A stretch of 64,000 nucleotides of DNA. Origin: Tetracentron sinense. Its lineage: Eukaryota; Streptophyta; Magnoliopsida; Trochodendrales; Trochodendraceae. How positions within the stretch are numbered: the first letter of the stretch is position 1; every line of letters starts with the position of its first letter. Below, piece after piece: positions 1-10,811 of the stretch. The position numbers were made by a program, and so were the translations under genes. The notes under the pieces were generated by a model, which saw only the letters and a program-made list of their open reading frames with translations, searched no databases and was not told where the DNA came from. The DNA lies in assembly GCA_015143295.1 (NCBI GenBank), contig CM026570.1, positions 22,513,250 through 22,577,249 on the forward strand. The letters are read 5' to 3'.

Positions 1-107
1 GCTAGTCGATAGCCCATCAGCACTGGTCGACTGATCGACTACCCATGGGCACTAGTCGACCGCCATCCTACCGGTTGACTGCCCCATCACATTGGTAGAC
101 TGCCCAC
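1..107. repeat. Decayed short direct repeats built on GTCGAC
   Basis: About four diverged copies of a word like CACTGGTCGACTGCCCA follow one another at roughly 20-27 base spacing, several containing the palindrome GTCGAC. They lie upstream of the gag remnant, so they are probably leader sequence of the copia element. The left boundary is outside the window. Confidence 0.4.
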
Positions 108-153
108 CTTTTTTTTTGCCCGGAAAGAACTTTTAAATGTAGAATTTAGAGTC

Positions 154-1406
154 ATGATGAATGAAAAGGAGAAAAGTGATGATGACCATGAGACCGAGAC
201 CAGTGAAGATGTTGAAAAGAGTCAAAGTGACTCTGAAACAGATGAGAATATGGATTCAACTTATCAAAAGTTGTATTCCGAAAGCCTAAAGCTGAAGAAA
301 GCAAAAGTCTCTTTGAATAAAAAACTGAAACTAATTCAATCTGAAAGAGATGATTGCAAGCTAGAAGCTAAAGGGAAGAGTACTCTAGTCTCTCAGCTTG
401 AAAGAGAAAAAAACTGATTTTTTGGACAAAATAGAGTGTCTTGAAGAAGAAAATGTTGCATTGACCGAGTGGGTCAAAATTTTAGAAAAAGACACCTCTG
501 GGAATGGAATTGAAGAGTCCAAGACTCTTATTTCAAAATTGTAGACTGAGAGAGATAAACTTATTGAGCATGTTAGATTTTTGGAAATAGAGGTTCTGAA
601 TATCCTTAAAGTGAAGGATGGGTTAGCTAAGAAAATAACCGAATTTGAGAAAGAAGCTAGACTGGTTAGCAATTCTCAAATCCTAGATGGATTGGCTAGG
701 ATACAACGTTCAGCAATCAACATGGCCGGCATAGGGCATTTTAATAAGCCACCAATTCACATGAATGTTGGTACCATGACATCTACTACTTTTGAGTCAA
801 TTCATGCTAATCCAAGCTATGATGATCTTTCTACCTCAGCCCCCCAAAGAGAGAATTCCAGAAACGCATGTTCAACCAAAAGTGAATTCATCTCGTCCTC
901 AGTTATACCAATACTTTGTTGCTGCTGGTTGTGGTAAATATCCTGCTTCTAATACAGGGAGATCCCCTCCTCCTCCTATATTCATTCTCACTTGCTTTCA
1001 GTGTGGAGTGAAAGGTCACACAAGACTTCGATGTCCTGCTTTGAGGAGAATTCCCCGAAATGGTTCATCGAATCAACATTCAATTCAAGGGAATCACCAA
1101 AGGCAAATTCAAGCCTTGGCTGAAAAGTCTAGAAGTTTGAGCAAAAAAGTGATGAAAATAGCTCAACTGTCTAGTACTAGACTCCGTATGAACACTTCCT
1201 ATTTTTATCATGAGGAAGGCAACAGGATAGACCAAAAGGCTAGGGCTCCCCAAATGAGAAGAGAGAATGGGAAGAAGAAGAAGGTCACCTTCACATCTTC
1301 TCATGAAATGGATAAAGACCAAAGGGTCAACAAAAAGCCAAAATCCATCTATGTGAGAAAGGATGACCTTAGAAGCCTTACCTCCCGCACCTCTTTGAAA
1401 TTCTAA
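154..1406 (+). pseudogene. Copia gag remnant with coiled coil and CCHC zinc knuckle
   Basis: Three overlapping open stretches (154-417, 581-937, 792-1406) in different frames together resemble a copia Gag. The first two are Lys/Glu/Leu-rich and look like a coiled coil with heptads. The third contains the zinc knuckle C-x2-C-x4-H-x4-C at about 993-1034, used to bind genomic RNA in the capsid, and near its end a basic block with the phrase YVRKDDLR, like the Gag-Pol linker of Sireviruses. The first frame break follows a run of A around 410-416. Protease, integrase and RT do not follow. Not functional. Confidence 0.65.
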
Positions 1407-2880
1407 AATCCCATTAGGTGTGAGGGAGAGTGATTGTGTGTTGTTTGATAAACTAGGTTGTTCTTCATGTCTATTATGTCCTAGTGCTATCTATGTGATG
1501 TATATTAGTAGGTTTTGCACTTTCTTATTTGTTTCACTCCTTGATTTTGTTTTTGATTGATTAAAAGAAAAACTCCAAAAAGATTTTGTATTTCTTTTAG
1601 ATAGGTTATTTTTCTTTCAAATATTGAAAAATCCAAACATTGAAAAAAATCAAAAATTCAAAAAGATGTTGCTTGGGCTTACTCTCGTATCAAATTGTGC
1701 ATGCTTCAATTTCCTTGTATTCATGATTCTTATTTCATGTCAAGGTAAAAATATTGAATATGATTGAGTTCATGAGGATATTATACCTTTCAAAGTCTCT
1801 TGAAAAATAGACAAAGATTCTAAATCACAGTTAGAGAGTTGGTTAAACAATGTTGCTAAAGTGTCATGCACATGCACTCTAGCTTACTCTAGAAAATGGT
1901 CTAAATTCCTAACTAAAGGTAATGCTATTATTCATGATAATCTTTTTGGTTGACCAAATCTAGATTGACCGATATGTTAATATCTTATTTGTTTGTGCCC
2001 CTGCTTTAAAAATAAGACAATGGAAAGGGCTACATCTGGGATAATGTGAAAGTCACTATTGGACGCAAACAGTATAAAATGGCTACCTATGCGAACAATA
2101 GTTATCTATTTTGATTGCTAGTGTGAAAGTCCTTACTGGTAATAACTAGGGCTGCCTACCCAATCAGTGTGAAAGTCGCCATTGTAAGAAAAAAATTGAA
2201 AAAGCCAAGAAAAGAACTCCAAAATGTGGCTATGTTTGTCATGAAAAGAAAAGACAAATTGCATAAAAGATGTACAAGAGTGAAAATTAGCACATGTTCT
2301 TTAAATGCTAAAATTCAGGATTTAATAGGTTTGACTTCTAGTGCTTGAGTCACCTTGAGTCTCTGAAATGCAATAATGTCATAACCTTAACCATGGGTTG
2401 AATCCTCTAAAAGAGTCAAGTCAGAAACCTCACTATACACACTATGCTTCAAAGTGAAACTTTTCGCTAAATGTGTTTTGGTTGTTAAGTTTGCTATTGA
2501 TCGCCCATGTGATTAGCTTAGCTAGACATATCCCCATTTCGTCAAAACTTAATGATATTAAATCTTGGGTGCACAATCTTTTGGCTCATTGGAAATTGGT
2601 GCATATATTTGTGATTATATTGTGGCTAATGCAAACTTGGTTTCAGGGGGAGATTCTGCTTTTGACTAATTTGAAATTAGACTTAATTGTGCTTTGCAAA
2701 TAAATTATGGTTTCAAATGATCTTGAATTAAGGGGGAGTTGCATGTTTCAAATTTGTTATATCTTGTATGCTTTTAAGCTTAAAATTTCTCTCTGGAATT
2801 GGTTTTGATTTATATGGGAGATTTTATGTGTCATGAATTGAGGGGGAGAGTTATTAAAAGGTGAAAAATCAAAAATTGTA
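1407..2880 (+). other. Non-coding stretch with polypurine-like tracts, site of pol loss
   Basis: No usable reading frame is present. Three short repeats of TGTGAAAGTC occur between about 2045 and 2180. The tract AGGGGGAG occurs three times (near 2647, 2731 and 2841), as in the multi-PPT zones of Sireviruses. The short open frame at 2473-2703 shows no recognisable protein. Confidence 0.45.
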
Positions 2881-2894
2881 AGATTTCCTATCCA

Positions 2895-2960
2895 GGCGTT
2901 TGAACTGACTACCAACTATTTCTTGCCGTTCGAACGGCCTTAATGGGCGTTCGAACGCCC
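2895..2960. promoter_or_regulatory. CGTTCGAACG palindromes upstream of the env-like ORF
   Basis: Two perfect palindromes, GCCGTTCGAACGGC (2925-2938) and GGGCGTTCGAACGCCC (2945-2960), follow a decayed copy at about 2895. The same word recurs in the 3' LTR (5529-5691), just upstream of its TATA-like box. A regulatory role is inferred only from this placement. Confidence 0.45.
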
Positions 2961-3127
2961 AGCGTGGTTTTTGTATTAAACCCTCGGTATGCCCTCATTT
3001 GTTCTCACCCATTTGAACGCACTCCAAATTGAAGCTAGGGCTCCGAAAATTTCTCTCCAATTTGTTGTAATCCACTGATCTATACTTGAAATTTCATTTC
3101 ATTACTTGAAATTTCTCATTCCTCATC

Positions 3128-4468
3128 ATGTTTACCATCATTCTCATATGGGTTTTGGTTCTCCTCATGGCAAGCTCCTCATGGAGAAAGAATGCCGACA
3201 AATCACCTTCTCCATCACTCTCTTCATTCCATTCCTCCAAATCTGACTCGGAAAATGAGAGTGACTCTTATTGGACCTCCTCTCACTCGAGGTCCGTGGA
3301 TTGTGATCGAGGAACCTTCGGCTCCTCGGACTACTAGAGCTAGATCCATTGCTCCTACTGGAAAAGGGAAGGCAGCCCCTAAGCCTAAAGCTCAATCAAA
3401 GGCCGGTCCTAAGAAAAATGCAAAGAGGGCTAAAGTGAGCCAAGCATACCCCTCTTCTAAAGGTCGTAGGTTTAGATCTCTGGCTATAGCCTATAGGTCA
3501 TCCTTCTCTATGTTCGAATAAAATTCTCGAATTAAGAGCAACGGACATTGCCCTGATAGAGCAAGAACTCCCTGCCACCCTCTAGACTGGATAATACGGG
3601 GAAGATCAGTGAGGTCCGTGGCATCCTTATTGAGGTTACTCCGGGCTTCATTGCCAGACTTTTATCCATTCCTATGGTTCCTGATGCCTACTTTCTATAT
3701 CATTATTGGACCAATCCCCATGGCCATCATATGGATGAGATTGCTACTATGATCTGCGGCTCTCAGACTCCATGACCTGATACTCATTTGTTGCGGAGTA
3801 AGTTGACCCCTAATGCTAGGATTCTACATCTCTTATTGTGTTCTAACCTCCATCTTAGAGGTCATACCACTTACATTAGTTCTGATCAAGCTTGCTTTTA
3901 CCATGCCTTGCTCACTGATGCGCCTATTGATCTTGCTTGTCATATTATTGAGTTGATGATTCATGCATCCCACCTCAGTACTGGTATTGTCGGCTTGCCA
4001 TTTGGCATCTTGATCCGAGGTATACTTGCCTCTCATGGCATCCACCACTCAACTGACGACTTGGTTAGTACGTATAAAGGTCCTCTCATAGCGAAGGCCT
4101 ACACCAGTAGTCTAGCTCATGCTGTTGATCGTTCTACACCCATACCCGAGGAGAGACCTACTCAGCCTCCTCCTGCTCTGCCGACTACCATGGATATGTT
4201 GGCTGCCCAGATGACCCAGCTTATTTCGAGCCAAACTGTCTTCATTGATGAGACTTGTGCATCTCAGGCTGCTTTCCATACCATGATGGAGACTCAGTTC
4301 TCTAACTTTGCAGTTGAGACTAGAGGCCACTTTTGGTATCTCACCACTATTGTGACAAACATGAGAGTAGACCTTATGCGCCTCAAAGAAGAGTGTGCAC
4401 TTCAGGATGCTGTTGATGCCACTCAGAGAGATGGTGGAGATGGTGTTGATGCAACTGTTGCTCCTTAG
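3128..4468 (+). pseudogene. Third (env-like) ORF of the copia element, frameshifted
   Basis: The N-terminal part (3128-3521, two frames) is Ser-rich and then Lys/Ala/Pro-rich with a basic stretch. The part from 3788 to 4468 is one open frame of 226 codons. It contains a block starting LTPNARILH that resembles the domain annotated in plants as putative plant transposon protein. A Pro-rich linker and a C-terminal heptad-like segment (MDMLAAQMTQLISSQ onward) follow. Stops and shifts separate the two parts between 3521 and 3788. Sirevirus env-like proteins occupy this position, but I see no convincing membrane anchor, so env-like describes position rather than function. Confidence 0.5.
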
Positions 4469-5174
4469 ATTATTTCTTGTGGATGTTCTATTTTTTTTTA
4501 TATTGTGGGATGTATATTGGCTTGGACCATGAGTACTATTTGTTGGGATCTTATATTTTGTGATGTTTGACTGTGGATCGCTTTTTATTATTTCCTACTT
4601 TCTTATCATGTTAGATAACTCTATGTTTTATGGATATGGATTCTGGTTTCCATGAATTATTTGTAATGTTCAGCTCTTTTTGACTTATGATGAATGACTA
4701 GTTCCTTTTGTCATTTTTTTCCGGAAACTTTGTCTTAATGATATCTATCTTTGGTGATATTGTCATATCTTGTTTAATAGGATGTCTTGAATGGATGTAC
4801 GCTTAAAATCTGTTGAGCGATATTGCAATTTTTCCTTGCTTATTGTTTGATTATGCGATGCTTTGGCATTCGTGTCAAAAAGGAGGAGAAATGTTGAAGT
4901 ACTCCATTGGTTAGTTTGTATATATTGATTTTGTTCCACCTGATGTTTTCCCCACTTTATATTTCTCATGCTTCACTTGGTTGTGTGTTTTAGCATGTGC
5001 AGGTGTTCAGATCAAGTTGACATAAAAAGATCAAGTGGTTTGAGTTGAAAAAGGTTGTGCTAATTTTTTTTATCAAAATTGTAATTCTAAGTCATGTAAT
5101 TTGATTAAACTCTTCATGTTTGGGAGTGTGTATCGAGTCATGTACTTCAATTGGTATTTTGTCACAAAATTGCC
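4469..5174 (+). other. 3' untranslated region of the copia element
   Basis: T-rich non-coding DNA. One PPT-like tract, AAAAAGGAGGAGAAATG, lies near 4877-4893, about 290 bases before the PPT that abuts the LTR. I see nothing else in it. Confidence 0.45.
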
Positions 5175-5186
5175 AAAGGAGGAGAT
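5175..5186 (+). other. Polypurine tract of the copia element
   Basis: AAAGGAGGAGATT directly precedes TGTAAGG. Purine-rich tract followed by ATTGT is the usual junction with the 3' LTR in Sirevirus-type elements. Confidence 0.55.
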
Positions 5187-6420
5187 TGTAAGGTCATATT
5201 ATGTATTGGCTTAATTCTGATGTCAAAATGGTGTCAATGTAAGTTTAGTGTCGCTGATCCTCTGGTTGATGAAGTTCAGTGAAGATGAAGCTCCAAAGAC
5301 TCATGTGAAGTACATTCCGACTTCAAGCTTCGCTCACACTCTTAGGATGGTAAATGACCTAGATACCTAGTGGTTACCATAAGTGGAATTGACTTAGAAC
5401 ACCTTAACCATATACCCTAAGTGATTAGAAATTGACCCATGTAATCTTAATAGCCTTTGGATGATCTTTATAAGATATTGGATGTTGAATCAGGGGTGGC
5501 AGTGCAAAATATTTGAAATTTGCATAGGCCGTTCGAATGCCCATCCTGGCTGTTCAAACGCCCAGGAACAACCAGCTGACCATTCGAACGGGCCATATAA
5601 ACTCAGAAACAGTAGCTTGTCTGCCCCCTGTTTTTAACCGATTTGATCCAATTTCAAAGCCGTTCGAACGCCCCTCATTGACGTTCGAACGGACCTCGTA
5701 TTTTTTGTTTCTAAAATCATCTTAACTCTGTTTTGGCAAGTACTATTGCCTTGGCTATTTATATGATGGCCCCTTAGCTCGTTCTAAGATATTAGAGAGA
5801 TTTTAGAAACTACTCTAAAGATTTTAGGGTTTCTAAATCCCCACTTGGTGGACTCCCTTAGTTCTCCTCTCTCATGCTCTAGTTGATACAAGATCGAATT
5901 GTTCTATCTTGAGTTGCATCGGTTGATCTTCATTGTTGTTAGAGATCCCACTAGAGCTGTATTTCGTTCCTTCATATAAGTTTGAACTCTGTGCGAGTGT
6001 TGGTTGACGTTGCCAAAGCCGTTGAGAACGGAGATCGATCGTTGGATCGTGGATTGAAACTTTGAGAAAAGTTAGCCGGTGAGGAGTCGGAGCTACTACT
6101 GTAGAGATCGAACGAGGAGTTCGTGGTTGTTCTACAAGATAGAGAATCTATACCGAGGAACAGTGTTTGATGTCCGGTTGGGTAAGATTTGATCTTGTGT
6201 CTGATAACTTATTCTCATAGTGGATTTTGTGCTGGACTAGGTCTCGTGGTTTTTCCCGGAAGGGTTTCCACCAAAAAATCTCATGTGTGGTGGATTGTGT
6301 GTCTTCTATATCTCCCGCACTTATTTGCTTTGTTTGTCATAACTTTGATTGTTAATCGATAAATTAAAAATTGGTAGACATTACTAGGAAGACCTATTCA
6401 CCCCCCCCCCCTTTAGATCA
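5187..6420 (+). repeat. 3' LTR of the copia element
   Basis: The LTR begins TGTAAGG directly after the PPT. Its end is marked by the C-run common in this group (around 6403-6412) and a possible terminal CA near 6420. The 5' LTR is outside the window, so the right edge and target duplication cannot be checked. It carries five or more copies or near copies of CGTTCGAACG (5529-5691) and a TATA-like TATTTATATGA near 5757. Confidence 0.5.
5529..5770 (+). promoter_or_regulatory. Probable LTR promoter with palindrome cluster and TATA-like box
   Basis: Copies of CGTTCGAACG, two close to perfect at 5660-5670 and 5682-5691, sit 60-230 bases upstream of TATTTATATGA near 5757. The arrangement suggests an enhancer and core promoter in U3. 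This is inference from position. Confidence 0.35.
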
Positions 6421-6998
6421 AAGGAATCATTGAACTAGGAAATTTAAGGAACATATTTTCAGCATGAAAAATTAACAAAATATAAGCAATAGTACCTTCT
6501 CCCTATTAGTATACTTGACGTCAACCCTCAAGCATATCGTAATTTATCTTAATCCAACCTTTATATGAGATGGGTGTCTCTCTAAGCTTTTGGATTTAAA
6601 GTGCATGTCTTACAATTGTAATTTTCCAATGCTCAAAATTGATGCAGTAACATGAGGTTTTAGTTCCATTGAAGCTACTGATAATTGGTTGCAAAGCCTG
6701 TCACTTGAAGCAAATTCCTACAAATTAATCATGTATTAAAAACCTCACAAGAGAAGCTAAGGAACTTCTTCATCTAATTCTAGGAAGCCTAAGGCTTGTG
6801 GTGTTGGGTCAAATCGGGTTTTGGCCCATGCCTATTCGAAATGGCTTAACATATATAGGCATGAGGCATGAGTCTCAACCTTTTTTTTAGTCGGGTTGAG
6901 GTAGACCGGACTTTATTATTAATCAGGTTGAACTGGGTTGGGCTTGGGCCGGCCCATCTCTACTTAATAAATATATAATAGTGTATATATAATATATA
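6421..6998. other. Intergenic DNA without recognisable gene
   Basis: Mostly AT-rich. Around 6800-6960 it contains GGGTTGGGCTTGGGCC-like text next to a TA-rich stretch, reminiscent of hAT-type MITEs with GGGC-rich ends, but I could not find matching termini. It ends at the AGTAT target site of the gypsy element. Confidence 0.4.
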
Positions 6999-7405
6999 AG
7001 TATTGTAAGCATCCAATTTTTACACCCCTTCTTAGCCGTGGCTAAGCTCCCTAACCCTAGGTCTAACCCTAGTTAATCCTATGTCAACCCTAGGACAAAC
7101 CCTAGTTAACCATAGGTCAACCCTAGTTAACCCTAGGTCAACCCTAGTCATACCATAGGACTAACCCTAGTCACCCTAGGTCAAACCATAGGTAACCCAA
7201 GGTCAACCCCTAGTGCACTATAGTCAACCTTAAGACCTAGCCCTAGCCTAGCCCTAGGCCACAGCCCTATTACATGAGCCCAAACCCTTATCCAAGGACC
7301 TAGGGCCTAAACCCTCGGTTTGGTCCCAAAGGGGCCCAAAAATTCAAATCATCCCCCCAGTACCGTGTGCATGCAGGGCCAGACCCATTTTTAGTAAAAT
7401 TTGGT

Positions 7406-7917
7406 AATGCGGTAGAGTTTCTACCGCCATTATTTTTTAAGCCTGTTTAGGAATGACGGTAATGGTTCTACTGCCATTCCATGTGTTGCGTGTTTTGCAG
7501 CTCAGCTGCTCCCCCAAGTGCACAGGCATGCGTCTGGGAAGCCCCCTCTCCCCTTTGCAGCTTTGCCTATCCCAATACTATTACCATGGGTGTCCTTAAG
7601 CCCTTGCCCCATAAATCCAAGGCCTCCCTCCCCTTTCAAGCCCATGCCAAGACCCCCCTACAAAAATTCTGAAATCCGAGTCCCTCTTGCCATCCTGGAA
7701 TACTAGCCTCCTCCAAGCAACTCCAGAAACCCTCAAGACATGTGGTAGACCCCCTAAGCACTCTCATGGGCCCAATACCTCCTGGGGTTCATCCCTGACC
7801 TTCCTACTTTGCTATAAAGCCATGGTTTCTGGAAACCAGTAATGGCGGTAGTTATCCTACCACCATTTCCATTATGTTCAAGATTGGGAATGGCGGTAGA
7901 ATAATTACCGGCATTCC
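7406..7917. repeat. Array of GGCGGTAGA hairpins in the LTR
   Basis: Four inverted repeats built on AATGGCGGTAGA and its complement with short loops lie at about 7406-7431, 7450-7480, 7841-7867 and 7886-7917. The 3' LTR has six, the clearest at 29313-29339, a perfect 12-bp stem with a 3-base loop. Function unknown. Confidence 0.65.
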
Positions 7918-8154
7918 TAGTTTTTTTATTCACCGGCCTTGTACAGGGCCCAGACCTGGTAGGAGGCCATTCTAGGCCATGTCAAGCCATCTAGACCCAC
8001 CTCTGACTTGCCTGGAATCTTAACTGGGGTTAACTCAACCCCGATTAGTTTTTAACCACGGTTAAAATCACTTAACCCTTAGAAAAATCTCAGAAAATTC
8101 CAAAAACATCTAAAAATGCAATTAAACCAAAAACATCGACTTTGGACTTCTTAA

Positions 8155-8235
8155 CCATGGTTAGCAATCCTAACCATGGTTAACTGTTTCCCTTAACCGC
8201 GGTTAACTGATTTAACCTATGATTAAACACCTCGA
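8155..8235. repeat. TTAACCATGGTTAA palindrome cluster in the LTR
   Basis: Copies of the palindrome TTAACCATGGTTAA and the variant TTAACCGCGGTTAA follow each other closely; the same cluster occurs in the 3' LTR near 30746-30830. It is part of the LTR and not a gene. Confidence 0.5.
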
Positions 8236-9689
8236 GCCTATCGGGCTTACCCCTTAGCCTACCGGGCTAGATCTTGGCCTACCAAACCGAACCGTAAGCC
8301 TATCGAGCTTACCCTTAACCTACGGGGCTAGACCTTGGCCTACCAGGCCCATCCTTTAGTCTACGAGACCAGATACTTAGCCTACCAGGCTAACCCTTGG
8401 CCTACCAGGCCCAACCCTAAGCCTACCAGGCTTACCCCCTTAGCCTATTGGGCTAATCATTGGCCTTTGGGCCCAAATCAACCAAACCATGTACTTGACC
8501 AACCCAGTCAATCGAGCCTTTGCCTCTGAGCTAAACCTTTAGCCACTCCGGTGCACACACACACACCCCTTAGCTTTGGCACGGGCTCATATGCCAGAAC
8601 TACGCTCGGTCTGATCTCACCCCATTTGAGTACGTAGGCAACCTAACTCTGGTTCAACCCTAGATAGCTTTCCCCTTCTTGGATTAGTATAACCTAAAAA
8701 CTAAGCCACTTGAACCATAATTGACATTAATTTGGCTTGTACCAAGGAAGTAGGTAACCATTGCAAAATAAGGGTCTCAGGGTAACTAACACCTTTCCTG
8801 GGCTTAACCGAACCTCTTACCTAGAACTCTAATGCAGACCAAGACCTTATCCATAAACCCTGGTGTCGCGACCGAAAATCCCCCTACCAGTTATGAGACT
8901 TTGGCGCCGTGACTTACATTTAAACCATCCTGTTAAAAGAGCATTCAAGGTACAGTAAATAGTGATCTTGGAAATTTCTTCTTTATAGAACAGTATCCCA
9001 TGTACAAGAGTCAACTAAGACTGAATACAAACTAAAACTTGTACACAAATAGAAACTAACCCTGTACACAAAATTCATTACTTAAGTTAATTACCAACTC
9101 AAGTCCGATGCAAAACCCCCAAAATGAAACCCCAAATACTTGTCACTCTCCCTCAATCACAAGGACACATGTCCAGGCTCCTATCATCCGCATAATGATC
9201 CCAAGCAAGCTCCTGCTTGACCCTCAGTTTCAGAGCACGATCATCCAACCTAAAACCTACCGAAATAACAGTTTGGCTAAGTATTGAATACTCAGCATAT
9301 ACAACCTACTAACAGATATTGTTATAAAACATTAATATGCCATACGTAATACAATTCATCAAAACATATGTATAATCAGAGTGCGGAAGTTTAAAACAAT
9401 CTAACAATTGCATATTCTCGACAATCATACTTTGAGTTCGTACTTTCACAAACCATATTTCAATATCTTATGACCATTTTACTTATGAGTTCTTTAGTCT
9501 GGTAAGTTCCTTAATCTTGTGAGTTCCTTATGAATTTTCTTTGCTTTTCCTTATTAGATCTATATGAGTTTCTTATGAAATCCAAAACCATATGAGTCTT
9601 ATGAGCATATGAGAATCAAGTCTTATGAGTTCCTTAGAGTTCTTCGAGTTCTTAGAGTTTTTATGACCCGTAGAAACTTAGATCACTTA

Positions 9690-9860
9690 TGAGCTTTTGA
9701 TCCGTAGAGATTTAAAGCACTTAGAGACTTTGAGATTCACTTATGAGCTTATGATCCGTAGAGACTTAGAGCACTTAGAGACTTTGAGATTCACTTATGA
9801 GCTTATGATCCGTAGAGACTTAGAGCACTTAGAGACTTTGAGATTCACTTATGACCTTAT
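9690..9860. repeat. 63-bp tandem repeat inside the LARD LTR
   Basis: About three copies of a 63-base unit containing CTTATGATCCGTAGAGACTT. Because 63 is a multiple of three the plus strand stays open as a 21-residue repeat, but nothing suggests it is translated. The other LTR (about 15503-15640) has roughly two copies, so the number changed after insertion or was copied unequally. Confidence 0.6.
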
Positions 9861-10441
9861 GAGTTTGAGAGATTCTTATGAGCATAACTTAGAACCAGAT
9901 CTTAGCACCCGTAAAAAGACTTAGAGTCGGGCATATAAATACCCTTCATCGAATACATAGAAGTGGGTTGCCAAGATCCTTGACCAACTTTCCCGTTGGC
10001 TTTATCCAATTTCTTATGAAATTACTTTGAGCCGGATATGTCCTATCCTTGGATATGCCCTATCCTTGACCAACCCGATGTTTGGCTTTATCAATCCTTA
10101 TGAGCTTGGTAGCTTCTGAGTTCTTAGAAAATCCTTATGAATTTTTCGATAAACTGCACTTATGAAAAATCATAGAGTCATGCGAGACATATAAGTCTTC
10201 GAGTACTTAGAAATCACAGAGTAAATAGAGTGCTTGTGAACATCATACCATACTTAAAAATCTTAGAACATAGAATCATAGTCATAAAATTTCCATTATA
10301 GTGATAGCTTACAAACCATAAGAATTCTTCATTTCAATTCATCCAAAAACACAGTAAAACATGGTTTAGCTTAAAAGATTATCACAAGGTAAATAGTAGT
10401 GTATCTACACTCTTTCCATCAAACCCCTCCCTTTATTCTTA

Positions 10442-10811
10442 GGGTGTGTTCGGTTGAAGGGTAAATGGGTGGGAGAAAGCAAAGTGAAGTAAAGTAAAGT
10501 GAAAGAATTGTATAAATTCTCTTGTGTGTTTGGTTTGAGAGAAAAGTTTAGGGGAAAGTATAAATTTTTCCAAAACTACCTTTTGCTCTCTTTAGAAATA
10601 TAATCATAAAAAAGGGTAAATTTGGAATTGGAAGCTTTTACTTTACTTTCTTTCACACTTCCAGCTTTTTGATGGAATAAGGTTTAGGTGAAACTGAGAG
10701 AAAGTTGTACACTATTGAGAAAGTTCAAGTTTTACTTTACCTCAAAATCCCTCAAACCGAACTCCCACTTTCACCCACTTTCCCTCACATTCCCCTCAAC
10801 CGAGCACACCC
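10442..10811. mobile_element. Tourist-like (PIF/Harbinger) MITE
   Basis: 370 bases with terminal inverted repeats GGGTGTGTTCGGTTGA and, at the other end, its near complement TCAACCGAGCACACCC. Flanks are TTA (10439-10441) and TGA (10812-10814, one change), the expected 3-bp TWA-type duplication. The other LARD LTR is uninterrupted at the matching place (near 16191). It encodes nothing. Confidence 0.8.

Larger units (their letters stand above)
1..6420 (+). mobile_element. Sirevirus-type Ty1/copia retrotransposon, partial and internally deleted
   Basis: The order gag with a CCHC knuckle, non-coding stretch with AGGGGGAG tracts, third ORF, polypurine tract and LTR is that of Sirevirus-type copia elements carrying an env-like ORF. 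Pol should lie between gag and the third ORF, but only about 1.7 kb of non-coding DNA is there, so pol has been deleted. The 5' LTR and PBS lie left of the window. All reading frames are broken, so the copy is dead. Assignment to Sirevirus rests on gag style and the PPT context, not on pol. Confidence 0.6.
7004..8863 (+). repeat. 5' LTR of the Tat/Ogre element, left part
   Basis: Aligns by eye with the 3' LTR from 28925 onward: CCAATTTTTACACCCCTTC start, blocks of CCCTAGGTCAACCCTAG, GGCGGTAGA hairpins, TTAACCATGGTTAA palindromes and a run of CCTACCGGGCTTA-like units. It lacks about 686 bases present in the 3' LTR (break near 7735) and is interrupted at 8863 by another retrotransposon. It resumes at 17852-17934. 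Confidence 0.85.

Noticed and set aside
7060..7260. Telomere-like repeats (CCCTAG/AACCCTA)
   Set aside because: The spacing is irregular and the words are CCCTAGGTCAA and CCCTAGTTAA, repeated in both Ogre LTRs; not TTTAGGG arrays.
9697..9924. 75-codon frame made of a 21-residue repeat
   Set aside because: A 63-bp DNA tandem repeat inside an LTR, on the strand opposite to the element's transcription.
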